Below, in pieces: positions 1-11,698 of a stretch of DNA of 64,000 bases; position 1 is the stretch's first letter; the number at the start of each line of letters is the position of its first letter. A model generated the notes under the pieces. That model ran no database searches, was not told the DNA's origin, and was given only the letters and a program-made list of their open reading frames with translations. The stretch spans positions 51,211,180 through 51,275,179 of the forward strand of contig NC_066314.1 of NCBI RefSeq assembly GCF_022539315.1, written 5' to 3'. Origin of the DNA: Serinus canaria (taxonomy: Eukaryota > Chordata > Aves > Passeriformes > Fringillidae). The position numbers and the translations under genes were made by a program.

Positions 1-3000
1 TTGGTCCTGTCCTTACTGTACTGGTGATTAGTTGTTTCTTAATGCTATTGTGAAATTTTATTACTTTGTATGAGGTGCTACATTGTCTTGTCCACCCAAG
101 GTCCTCTTGGGTGGACAAGACAATGACCTCGTAAAAATTTGTGTTTGATGGTGTATAAACTATACAGTTGACAGTCAAGTCCAGGGATAAAATATTGCCT
201 TTTACATGCTCCATGAAGAGAGGTACTACACAAAAATTATTTCCCAATCATTTCTGCAGATAAAACTCATTATGAATTTCTCAATTCTTAATCAATACTT
301 TAAAGGCCCTCTGTTTTATAGAACATCTCATCAATATTTTACTTATTTTAATAATTTATCCTTTATTACAGAACCAGATGGAGCCTGCGGCACACTTGTC
401 CTCAAGAAACCAGAACAAGGAGGAGAAGGTGCCCAGAATCTACATCACCTGGGATGAAGACTCGCATTTTCCTCCCTCCTGTCCATATGTCAGCTAAGTC
501 TTGGGTTCAGTCAGAGGAACTAACCATATCCACTTCACCTTGGGATAGCAGGCTTGTGGAGAGGAGATTGTTCTACTCTCCTTAACACTGATTAACTGTG
601 GGAAATGCCATCTGTTCCTGCAGAATGGCTCACATCTTTCAGGAGACCTTAAAATCATTTGCCAGGTTTCCCTGAGTGCTCTCTGGACTTGGGGGAAAGG
701 AGTAAAGTGTTGTGATGAAAAGGTCCATCACATTCATTTCTCTGAAGCTGGGAAGCAAAGTGAAGTCATCTCAGCTGAAGTGTCTTGGGTGCATGATTTT
801 GTAAAATTGCCCCTTACCCTTTCCTGCATGTATTTATAAACATGTATGATCCCAATCAAGGAAAGGGATTTTTTTTTTTTTAATTTGAGGTGTAGGTCGG
901 AACTGAGGGGCAGGTGAAACTGGTGAATTAGAGTAAACAAAGTAAACAAAGACAGTAGACAACAGAGCAGCAAAGGAGAGCTGGAAATAGAAAATGCAGA
1001 AGACAACAAAAAATCAACCCAACTAGACAGGTTGCTAGATGTAAGATGTTGACACAAATGTGTTCAAACAGTTTTGTATCACAGGGAAATCAGATTAAAT
1101 ACAAGAACAGTAGAATATGAAAGAAATTGTATAGAATAGAATATAATGGTAACAGATATAAAGAAGGGGGAAAAAGTAAGGGGAAGGAAAAGAAAGACCT
1201 AAAGCGATTGAGACAGAAAAAGCACATCACTTTTTATTATTTTGCAGTGCAGAACAACTAAAATTGGTTCCTTGTAAAACAGGCAAATAGGCAGACAAAA
1301 GGGTAAGATTGGACTGACGCTTTTCTTCCCTCCCAGGCACAGATTAATCCTGCTGGTAGTTAGATGCCTGACTGTGCTCCCTAAAGCCTGGAATATTATT
1401 GCCTTAAAATAAGGCACTCTGTAATCAATGACTAGCAAGACAGTACCTCCAGGAAGGAATTCAGACAAATCCATCTCTCGCTTTTGACTGGAAGGACTCC
1501 AAGGTGATGAGAAGCCAGGTCTCGGTCCTGTGCCTACCTCTCAAGCAATCTTTCTTACTACCCTACAAGCCTTAATCTCTGTGTCCCTCAATTTATTTGT
1601 GTATAGAGCCCTAATCTGCACACTCACAGCCATTTCTCATCCTCAGAGCGAAGGCTCCTGCAGAGTCCTTTGCCAGGGCACAGGGGAGCTGTGCATGCCA
1701 CCACTGCCTCTGTTGAACATCTTTTGTGAAGAAATATAACATTTCAGTAGGTAGATCTGCTGATACATGTCAGTCACAACCTGTAGCAGTGCATCTCCCA
1801 CACTACACTATGATCTCAGAAATGTTCCTTAGACCTCAGCCTTGAATAACAGCACTTGGGCCAAGCTCCTCTTGAGCTTATCAGAAACAGTGTCTGTTCC
1901 CAGGAACTTGTGCTATTTCATGAGCTTGTTTGTTAACAGCTTTGGAAACTTATTTTTCTTGCCTAACAATGCAAGTTGAACAACAATTTTGAACTTTTAA
2001 AGAAAGTTACTGACCCGAGTTGTGACCAGGATAGAAAATTGCTACAACTAAAGACAATTCTCTTGCAAAACTATAAACAGCAGTCCTACCTGAGACCCTT
2101 GGAACTCAAACCAAGACAACTTTCTTGTGCTTTAACTTTCATATTAAACCTTCTTTTGCTGATACCTTTAGTGGTGATTCCCTGAGCAACCTAAATCACC
2201 AATTCATCACACATCCTAAGACACACTCCAGGTAAAACAACTCAAGGCTTCTCTAGAGCCAGAGAAGGCCACATACACCAAACTCTGCTGTGACAGGAGA
2301 GCTGCAATTTGAGCTAGGAGAAACCAAGTCAGTCCCCTATGCTTTCTGAACTTGCTTAGGATTTAAGGTCTTTTCCAGCTGTGAAGAAATTGGTAGCTGC
2401 TACCAATCCCACTAAGTTTGGGTATTGCACATCTTACATATTTCCCCTTCAACAGCTCCATCCCTTTCAACAAAATGCTTCATTAGAGTCACTGAGCTTT
2501 GCGGAGCAGCAGAATCATTCTTTCACTTATCCTTTCCCTATCCACTGCCCAGGCCTCAGAGCATTTTAAGTCACAACACGAGCCCAGTCAGATGCTGACA
2601 TGGTGTGACAAGCTTTGCTTCTCTGGTGTCTCTTTTGTTTAAAACCCTGTCGATTACATTTTCTTCTAAAACACAGGATGATTTCCAACTTTACACCCAC
2701 AGAATGATTCATTTGACTTCTGAGTTGTCTGAAAGCTTATGTAGATACCCTCCCAGCATCCCCTCACAGGGAGGAGGGTAAAAAAAGGGGTGAACATAGT
2801 TATTTCTTTTGCATCCAGAACTTAAGGGCATACTCAAGCTTGATAAACGCTCTCCTCGTGCTAAGTGGAGGGTTTATTAAGATGGAGCAATTGAAGTCAA
2901 TGTTTAATTTAGTCCTAATAATGCAGACGTCTTCCAGTTCCCTTGAAACCTGCCGTACTAGCGGCAGATGATAGCAGTGGTTTTTATAGCACCAATGGTA

Positions 3001-4244
3001 AATGTATGCAAATCCCTACATCATTCAGATTAGACTTTTGCTAAGTGCAAGCAAAATGGTTTCTTCTGGACCTAATTCTCACAGAAGCAAAGAAAAGATC
3101 CATGCAGACAAAGGCTCAGTTCTTCCAATAAGAGAAGGGCCAGGTGAAAAAGTGAAGATAGAAAGCTAACCACCTGTTTATCCATTACATATAGGAAGGA
3201 TTCATTTACTTTAGAGGAAGAGAAGCTCAGAGGATGGAAAAGATTCACATCCATGAAAAAGCTTGTAAAACAGATCTGCCTACAGAATATCTATTGGTTA
3301 TAACATGTCTGGCAAAGGACAATACACAGACAGAAAGGAATTCCCTGCCCAAAGAACTTACAGCCAATATTGGTACTTTCATGGCTAAATATTTTTTTAA
3401 AAATCTCTATGGTAACAGAAGTTCACAGCTTTAAAGAACACAGTGAAAGTGTAGTGCCTAAATCTATTTATAGAGATGTGTTGGAAACACAGTTAAGGAG
3501 AGAGACAGCATATTAATGGGAATGGCTTGGCTATTGAATTTCTGGAATTCAGCACCAAAGTGAAAGAGCCTAAAGGGAGAAAATTCAATAAGGGCTGAAG
3601 AGTTCAGAGGGGCATGCAAATAGTACCTTTTACTCAAAGAAAGATTTCATCTGTACCACAACTCATCCATCTGAGACCTTTCCAGTCCAAAATTTCCTTC
3701 CCTAACTTTACAGTTCAAAGAGCTGCTGGGCAATATCAGTCAAGCGTGGTGAATTGTATGACTTTGAGCAATGTCCTGTTCACAAGTAGTTCAAACAGGT
3801 CTTGGGCAGGGATATATGACATGACTTACAGGGAGAGGTAGAAGGGAGAACCATGGAGTCTGGCTAGTGGATTATCTGAAAGAAGCACAGGAGAATGAGG
3901 CCACTATCACTGGTCTACCTGGAATCCGGTTCACTACCCACAAGGAAAAGGAGAGATACCCTGTGAGCCACCCACCTCTGAGCTGATTTTTATGTACCTT
4001 TCTGCTCCCCTGGCCCTCTGTGAGCCGTAATGTGTGTGAGGACTTAACAAAATTCTGCAATACAGTTTGCAAGGTCAATGGAACTGACCCATCTCTCATA
4101 GGCTACTCAAGAGAACAGCCACAGAGACTACCCTTTTCTGTTCCCCTGGACATAATGCTCTTTTATTTGGCAAAAGGAATGAAAATTAAGAGATTTTTAA
4201 GGAAAAGGGTGAGCTGCACACAAGCAGACACAACTTTAGGGGAC
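1..4244. other. AT-rich non-coding stretch, no gene recognised
   Basis: All open frames here are short, start at arbitrary ATGs and match no family I know. The tight hairpin at 72-130 is listed separately. The part around 2805-3040 has a mixed composition with possible regulatory motifs: an octamer-like ATGCAAAT at 3006-3013 and a small 6-bp-arm inverted repeat at 2950-2967. It could be a conserved non-coding element, but only a cross-species alignment would show that. Otherwise I see nothing. Confidence 0.6.
72..130. repeat. Perfect 20-bp inverted repeat with 5-nt loop
   Basis: The arms at 81-100 and 106-125 are exact reverse complements, with the loop GTCCT between them. A further 5-bp pairing (72-76 with 126-130) follows after a 4-nt one-sided bulge at 77-80, so the foldback spans 59 nt. 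It is not part of any repeat family I recognise and lies in unremarkable AT-rich DNA. A perfect arm with a very short loop fits a replication template-switch mutation better than a microRNA precursor, which normally has longer arms and a larger loop. The structure is certain; the origin is inference. Confidence 0.93.
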
Positions 4245-4265
4245 AAAAAAAAAAAAAAAAAAAAA
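4245..4265 (+). repeat. Poly(A) tract, 21 A
   Basis: An uninterrupted run of 21 adenines lies 44 bp before the LTR that begins at 4310. It could be the tail of an old retroposed sequence or simple slippage expansion. Nothing upstream of it identifies a parent element. Confidence 0.95.
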
Positions 4266-4309
4266 GGAAAGAAAAAACTTAAAGTTAAGAAAAAACAGAA
4301 TTCTGAGAG

Positions 4310-5699
4310 TGTCATGGTTTGACCCTGGCACAATGCCAGTGCCCCCATGAAAATACCTTCTCCCTGGTGTCTGCTGTGAGAAGTGATCAAAAATAGAGCA
4401 AAGCAGGCTCCAGCTTAGGAATAAAAGGGGAAAAACTTTATTAACCTACAACTATAAAGAGAAACACATAGAACTCAGAATGAAAACCTTCCAAAAGCAC
4501 TCCTCCTCCCCCCACCAAATTTCCAATACATCCACCCCTCAGATCATCAACTCTCATTCCATCACCACCCTTTAGATAATCAATTTTCAGTTCATCAAAG
4601 AGAGAGGAGTCCCTCTTGTACCACAGGCTTCCCCAGGAAACACAGTTGAAATCTCTTGTGTTTCCATGTCACACGTAGCACTGCCTGGAGAACATTTGCC
4701 ATCGTGACAATCTTCCTTCCATGCCCAGTGCTCTCACCACTGCACACGGACCAGAGCTGCTTCTAGGGTTTTCCTTTTTAAGGGTGCTTTGCCCAGTTCC
4801 AAAAACAGCACAGTCTCTCACTTTTGGGACACCTGTCCCACCCAGATTTCACCCCCTGCGGTTGAGGGGTCTCGAGAACAGAGATCTTCTTCTTCCCTGA
4901 AAACAGAGGGCACCACCACCACCCTCCTCACCCACCGTCTCTGTTCACACACTCCTTCACATAACATCACTGCACTCTCTTGGCTCTGAGCCATTGCCTC
5001 TCCCTAAATGCAGTCTCTGTGTCACAGGAAAAATGGTTCTGTCCATGGCCATACAAGAAAAGTCCAGCCGAAGGCCACTCCATCATCTCCTCCCACCTAG
5101 GATTCTTCTCAACTTCTCTTGTCGCCCATTTCCTCTTTTCTCTATCTCTCTTCTCATTCAGCTCCTGGAGGATCAGCATTTGTAAGGTTTCCATCATCTC
5201 AGAAAAGGGTTAAAAGTCTCAGGCTCTGCCTGTCCAGAACTCCCACAGCTGGCCCTGCTGGGCACCTTCTCACTGAACCCCCCCTTCTCCTTCTCGGCTG
5301 GCTGTGCTATCAAATTTCAAGGTGGCACAGGCACAGACACCAGCTTGCTCTCTCTCTCTTTCCTGGGGGGGAGCAAAGCCTCTCAGGGTTCCTCCACCCT
5401 TCCATCCTGCAGGGGCCTTCACCTCCCTTCTCTGTCCCAGGCCTGCCCTACCTCACTCAGGCCTCGTGGCTTCCCCTCCCCCCCCGCCCCAGCCCGGAGC
5501 CGGGCACGGCAGGTCTGACCTCTTACGCAGACGGAACCCATGAGAGCTTCCCCTTGGGAGTTCTCTGCTTTTATCCCCCTTGTGTTCTGAGGCGTACCCA
5601 TGTCCTCAGTGGCCACACCAGGTGCCAATATTCAAATCTGAGCACCGATTGGTTTGACCGCAGCATCCCAAAAAACTCACTTCTTCTCAAACAACGACA
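4310..5699 (-). mobile_element. Solo LTR of an endogenous retrovirus, long family, copy 1
   Basis: The segment begins TGTCATGGTTTGA and ends GACA, the TG...CA termini of a retroviral LTR. It aligns by eye along most of its length with the element at 19335-20589. Flanking 5-mers are GAGAG (4305-4309) and GAGCG (5700-5704), a 5-bp target duplication with one mismatch. A 5-bp duplication is typical of ERVL-type integration, but class cannot be fixed from an LTR alone. The minus orientation is inferred from an AATAAA on the minus strand at 4437-4442, which would leave about 130 nt of downstream R/U5. An AATAAA on the plus strand at 4420-4425 weakens this. No gag, pol or env sequence adjoins it, so it is a recombined solo LTR. 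Open frames inside are LTR shadows. At about 1390 bp it is longer than copy 2. Confidence 0.85.
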
Positions 5700-5704
5700 G
5701 AGCG

Positions 5705-8360
5705 TTTAAGAAAGAAATGAGCATCTGTGTGTTGGAAATGGAAAAAGCTGCTATTGCATGGAGCTCATCCCAAACCCTCCTTGGGGTCTGGCTTTTTGGG
5801 CTCAGGATCAGTTTTGCTAAAGCCACTTATCTCTGGCCTTGAAGTTAAGACAGAACTCTTTGAGAAGCTTTTGGGGGCGCCTTCCATTACCCATTATCAT
5901 GTTCTTTTTGGCCAGAAATGTACTGATGGTTAGAAAAGATATTTTGCCCCTTCTACAATAAAATGAGATAAATAGTTGATTTAATGATGTAATGACACCT
6001 ACCAGTGTGGTAAAAAATGAGCTGTAAGTAGTAGCTACTTATAGAGAAGGGTGACTTTATCATTGAAAAGTTTTGATGGAAAGCACTATTTTCACTGCAG
6101 TCAGAATATTTGCTAGAGAATCACTGTTAATCAAATCCTCTTAACAAGAAATACAAGTTAGAAAGCTAATTTCTTTCATATAAACCATCTTTTCAAGAGA
6201 AAAATATGCTCCTTTTTCTTTAATGAAAAGCTTTTCTTTTAAGTTGCCTTTCATGCATTGTTTCCAATTGACAAACTCTTCTTTGAAGCAGAAATTCTTA
6301 TTAGTCCCCAGGCTCATGATGGTGTAGTTTAAGGTAGTGACTGTCATCCTGTTCCTATCATTTCAGTCCTTAACACTGGCCCCTTGTCCCTGTAGCATTG
6401 CTTTCTTCTCCTGTACATTGACAATATTTCCCAACTTAGTATCATTGAGGAATATCTCCTATGAGGTAGAAATGCATCACTTGGGATCAATGGTGAATGA
6501 CACAGACCTATGTGATAAATCAGTCACAGGGTAACTGTGCCTAATAAATGTGATTGTGTGATACATCCCCAGTAAGGAGACAGAAATACTTCTGCCATTG
6601 TATAAAAAGGTGGTCAGGCTGTTTATCACCCTCTGTTTTGCAGTGAGCTGCTGAAAGAACTTAAGAGAGAGTAGAATGGCTGCACCATTAAAAGGTATAG
6701 TACTGAGACTTCCTTGAACAAAACACCAGGACTGTAGGAAAGACGGCCAGGAAAAGAAAAAGAAAACAAGGAGCAGATACAGAGGGGAAGAGAGAAGGAA
6801 AGAGTGTTCTTGAAATGTGTGAAAAAATGTATGTAGGTAGAAAATACATGCAGTGGAAGAAAAATCAGTGAAAAGGGACAGATAGAAAGAAAGCAGTAAG
6901 ACCTATGGTGGTTTAGGATTGTATCTACTCTAAAATTTTGCCCCAAGAAAGGTGTTTGAGAGCAGCAGGGAAAGGCAAAATGGCAGTTTAGGAGTAAAAC
7001 ACTTGAAGTGAGCTGGGCCTGCCAGGCAAACTGCCGTCTGCCCCAAGTAAGAAGTTTACAGGTAGAAAATATCTTCTTACACTTGGAGTAGGACAGAGAT
7101 AGTTTTAATTTGTATAGTCTCTTATTTTTACTTCTTGATTTGATTCAGTTGACTCACTGTCCACCAAATAACTTGAGAAAATGAACACAAATGTGGAAAG
7201 TTGAAGCAGTCTGTTTTAGCAATTTGTGAATCAAACTCTTGATTTCCCCCCCCCCCCAAATATTCTCTTGTTTGGAAAGGTCCTAGCATTTTATTTTATA
7301 AAAAGACACAGATTTAACTCCACAATGTACCATTCTGCTTAATCTAAGATAAAACTTCCATTCTTAAAAAGAAAAAAACTTTTGCAGGTGGTTTTGGCAC
7401 CAGTGGTGAGCCCATAATCTGCTGCATCTCAGATGCACATTTGGTGTGGATGGCAACATGGCACTGAGCGATTGCAGGGCTGCATGTCTTTGCAGAAGTG
7501 ATCACACATTTAGTGAAGAGGTATGGTAGCAGCAGGCAAGCCATCCCTTTGGTGCCAGGAATATGGTCCTTCTACATGGAAGCACAGGACAGAATTCTTA
7601 ATAAGCCACTCTCGCCAGTTTCCTTATTTATAACCCCTTTCCATCTCAGTGCTGTCTCAAGACACTTGGATGCTTGTCTTTCTGGGTAATTTTTTTATGC
7701 CAACCCATCTGACAGTGTGATTTTCTATACTTCCCATTACAAGTGTCTTCTGAGCCTGAAAAAGTGTAGATAAGTGAACTGAAAAACAAGGAAATCATTT
7801 GGATGGAATGGTCAGAGGGGGTGAGAGGTCTCTAACCCTTTCCAGTGTTCCTCAGAAAAATTTAAGGTTGAGGGGCTGTTGGGGGATTTATTTTATTTTA
7901 TGTTTTTTCTCCCTAGTGATTTCTGCTGTGGTAGCAGATGCTCTGTCTAGTGGGCAGGTAAATTACAAAACTATCAGGTTAAAAAGGCACCAGAAATGGC
8001 CAGATCAGATTTGCAGATCCCTGGACCTGCGAACAGAAACGGAGAGGCCACAGGCAATAGCCATGGTCATCTCTGGGAGGAAACTACCTCGTGCCTTGAC
8101 TCTGCTCACATCACACGTGAACAAAGATATCTTTCTGATTCTTCCTATCCTGAGCCTCTTCTGTGGAATTTCTAAAGGACCATATGTTTTCCAATCCTGA
8201 CAATAAAGGAAGACATCTCTCCTGATCCCACTTCTGCCCAATTAGACAGTCTATTTTTTAGGGCAGGAGGAGGAAAATAATTTGATGATACCTGAGAACT
8301 CCACAGTTTTTCCCAGTATCCTGGTGCATTTTGCTAGGAAGGCACAGTATCCAATAGATT
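5705..8360. other. Non-coding stretch between two LTRs
   Basis: No coding region or recognisable repeat family is visible. It contains a 12-C homopolymer at 7246-7257 and a purine-rich patch around 6700-6900. The longest frame (7799-8200, 133 codons) has no recognisable domain and ends close to an LTR, so I do not call it a gene. Confidence 0.6.
7246..7257 (+). repeat. Poly(C) run, 12 C
   Basis: An uninterrupted run of 12 cytosines. It is a likely length-variable site and a likely sequencing-error hotspot. Confidence 0.9.
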
Positions 8361-8366
8361 AGTTAA

Positions 8367-8753
8367 TGTCACCGACATGTTTTATGAAAAATCCTTTCCT
8401 TAAGATTTTTCCCCTCCTGAGAAGCTGAGAGGCCTCAGGAACAAACTGTAAACAATTCTTATCTGCTGCTGTGGAATGCAACAGGGGGAATCTGTGATTG
8501 GTCTCATCTGGCTGTTTCCAGTTAAGGACCAATCACAGTTCACCTGCCCAGACTGTCTCGGTCAGAGACAAGACTTTGTTGTTCATTCCTTTTCTATTCT
8601 TAGCTTAGCCTTCTGATGAAATCCTTTCCTCTATTCTTTTAGTATAGCTTTAATATATTATCTATCATAAAATAATAAATCAAGCCTTCTGATACATGGA
8701 GTCAACTTTCTCGTCTCTTCCCTCATCCTGGGACCCTTGTGGACAATACCACA
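8367..8753 (+). mobile_element. Solo LTR, short ERVK-like family, copy 1
   Basis: This 387-bp element runs from TGTCACCGACATG to ACCACA and is flanked by a perfect 6-bp target duplication AGTTAA (8361-8366 and 8754-8759). Six-base duplications are characteristic of class II (ERVK/alpharetrovirus-like) integrases. The plus orientation is supported by an AATAAA at 8674-8679, about 75 nt before the 3' end. CCAAT-type boxes occur in both orientations in the U3 part (ATTGG near 8495-8502, CCAAT near 8530). Two further copies lie at 39441-39828 and 43930-44314 in the opposite orientation. No internal retroviral genes are present. I recall this sequence type as abundant in songbird genomes; that is memory, not a search. 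Confidence 0.92.
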
Positions 8754-11520
8754 AGTTAACACTTGGCAAAATCACAAATGAACAAGAACAGGATATGAGG
8801 GAGGAAACCACATGGAAGTGAACAGCCATGTGTGGAGTATGAATGACTGCAGAACAGAGAAATACAACAATTCTGTAGGAAAGGAGGTGGGAGTTACAGC
8901 AGATCACGAACTGAACATGAATCCACAGTGTCCTGCTGTTGTGAAGAAAGCAAATATCCTGCTAAGCTGTATAAACTGAAGAATCGTTTGCCAAGTCCAT
9001 GCAATAATCCTGCCACTTCACTCAGAGGTGTCCATGAGCCAGCCTCAAGAGCTGCAGCTATGTGTTCCATCCTGGGTGCCAAATTCCAACAGTGCTTTCA
9101 GGAAATCTCCAGGACCATAGACTTTGTTTAGATTTGATAACCTTCACTGAATGGCAGCTTAGAAGTAGTAATTTTGTTCCTAATACAAATAGCCTCCCCA
9201 CTAATGATAAATATACTTTTGTGCTATAATACTTTACATCAGCATTATGTATTTATTAGCCAAAATAAGAGTTTAATGAAAAGCATCTAACAAATTATGT
9301 TCCCTGTTAATATGTATCATAATCATGGAACATAATATTTTCTCTTTGTTAAAACATATACATGCTTTAAAAACTTTGAATCCGTATTTTAAGCAATACA
9401 TTAATTCTCCTCTTCCTACTTCACATCTTTCCTGAAATGATGACGAATATTTTTCTCTTCTTCATCAGTTGTTTGACTAGATCCGGTTCAAATCTAGCAC
9501 ATCTCTCAGACACTGCATTCAGGTAGACTTCCCTGCTTACCTGAAGGCTGAAACTAAGTCACATTTCCAAAGCCCCAAGATTTGGAGGGGGGTTGTTGTT
9601 GACAAAGTCATGCAGCGCACAGGCAGTACTATCAGCTGTTCACCCCTAACTCTGAGCAGAAGTTCACAGTGCAGGGCTCCTCACCAAAACCCTCCCTGAA
9701 AGTTTGCACACAGCTCATATTGCATCTCTCTTGTATAGTGAGATCTTCTGTTCCGCTCCGTTCCATCCCTTTTGACACAATAAGTCTGATAATGATATTC
9801 ATGGAATCAGACACTCTGTTTTTTAGTCAGCAAAGTTCAACTTAAGAAGAAACTGGGAACGAGCTCCCACTTTTCTGTAGTCTCAGGGAAAAAAATTAAA
9901 TCCATTGATTATCTTTGTTCCCTTTACAAAAATATTAGGTCTCAGATGTTCACCCTACTTGCAAGTTTACCAAAAGTGTCGTTGCCTGGTTGGGCATCCA
10001 GAACAGCCTAAAGGATCAATAGTGCTCTACCTCTACCGTTGAGTCTCAGTCTGCATTTCAGTTTTCTACTGCATTTTTAGAGGGATATTGTTGTTAACCC
10101 AAGCCAGAGTAGAGGACATCCATCTTCAACAACCATTATAACTGATTTGTATCCATCATCTGATGAGCAGATAAGGTGAAAAAGTTAATTTTCTTCAAGG
10201 ACATATTGCAACAATTGGATTTATGTATTATAAAGAAGAGAAGAATGAACAAAAACATAACTGTCTCTAGAAATAAATATAAAACTGCTGCAAAGGAAAG
10301 AATCAAGTTTTGTTCATGGCTGTGGTGGTTAAGGTGGGAAATAATGAGGGAAAACTGAAAGCAAGATAGCGTTAGAGAAGTTTTCACAGTAAGGGTAGCA
10401 AAGCATTGCAATAGATTTCCTTCTTTATTGCAAGTTGTCATAGAACTATTCTGTTCTCCAAGAGACTTGGAGAGAACTCTCCAGTAACTTTACTGAGGGC
10501 TGACTAAACTCATATTAAAAATTCTTTCTTAACAACAGTCTGAAGTTAGGAAGACACAGTTTTTCTGATTTGGAAGCCTCTGTTTCCCTTGAGAAAGCTA
10601 AGTTTCATATTAATATACTATTTGAAATTCACCTTCTAACCCATATCAGATAACACTGAGGATCTTGGAATTCTCTGTGCCTTTGAAAATTGCTTCCTTG
10701 GACAATTGTTCCTGAGGCCCTTAGCAGAGCTGAAGCCCTTCACTTGCTTCAGTCTCAGTGAATGTGGCCTGCAGGCCTACAGTCTCATTCAGTGTCAAGA
10801 GACATTAATTTCCCAAGGTTCAGATTCGTAAAGTCATTTAGGCTCTCCAATAAAGTCTTACACAATTCAAATGATTGAGGAACCTAAAACTTAGTTATAA
10901 AGCTAATTTAGACCTAAAGTCTTAAAACTAAAGTACTTTGAAAGGCCACAAGACCTTTATAGACCTAGATCCCCCAAGACAAGGAGTATTTAATCTTCAG
11001 TGTTTTCACTAGAATGAGATGCTAAATGCTGATAATATTCAGTACCTAGTTGTCTTTCAAAATAAGACTTTATTTTCTAAATCACATATAAGCTTTCAAG
11101 AAATTGTCCATCAACCTTTATTTCAATGTTTTCAAAAAATGCTTTTGGTCCTTTATTTTTTATCAGTCATCTCTGTGAAAAATTCTGGAGCTCAAAATAG
11201 TCCCTGTGTAGTAATTCATAACACAACTCAAGATGTTTAGCATTAGCTAGAGGTTTGGGGTTTCTTCTTAAGCTTTGTTTGTTCTCCAGCTTTTATGGAA
11301 TTTATCAGAATTTATGTTCTTGTATGTGTAAATAAACAGCCTGCTGCCATAGCAGTAGATGGTCCATAAATCAGGGGAATAAATAAACAAACACACTGGG
11401 CCTGATTCACCAGGATGAAGGCAGCATATGAAGCTCCCAAGTGTTTCCTCTTGTTCTAGCATATCTTTTGGGATTATCACTTGAAACAGCTTACTTTGCC
11501 TTACAAAGTGAGTATAGCTA

Positions 11521-11625
11521 TATATTTTTTTTTTTTCAGTTTCTGGGGTTTTGGGGGGGGGGTTGTTTGTTTTGTTTTGTTTGTGTTTTGGTTTTTTTTT
11601 GGTTGCTTTTTTAATTTTTTACTTT
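11521..11625 (+). repeat. T/G-rich low-complexity tract with a 10-G run
   Basis: Runs of T alternate with TTTG-type units. A stretch of ten G lies at 11553-11562. It reads as A-rich on the minus strand and could be an eroded poly(A) tail or simple-sequence DNA. Confidence 0.85.
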
Positions 11626-11666
11626 TGGTAGCAGTCTAGCTTTAGAACATCTTGTTGGCATCAGTC

Positions 11667-11698
11667 AGAAGCACTAACACTCCAAGTGTTAGTCTTCT
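11667..11698. repeat. Short hairpin, 13 paired bases, 3-nt loop
   Basis: CTAACACT (74-81 in the last two digits) pairs perfectly with AGTGTTAG (85-92) around the loop CCA. A further five pairs (AGAAG at 11667-11671 with CTTCT at 11694-11698) follow across a small 2:1 internal loop. It is too short for a typical microRNA precursor, and there is no neighbouring T-run or gene to make it a terminator. Confidence 0.75.

Noticed and set aside
72..130. Foldback as a microRNA precursor
   Set aside because: The loop is only 5 nt and the arms end abruptly; typical precursors have longer stems with mismatches and larger loops. No seed I recognise is present.
5119..5709. 196-codon frame, and the 202-codon frame at 19972-20580
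   Set aside because: Both lie inside LTRs, are Pro/Ser/Leu-rich and differ between the two copies; neither resembles a retroviral protein.
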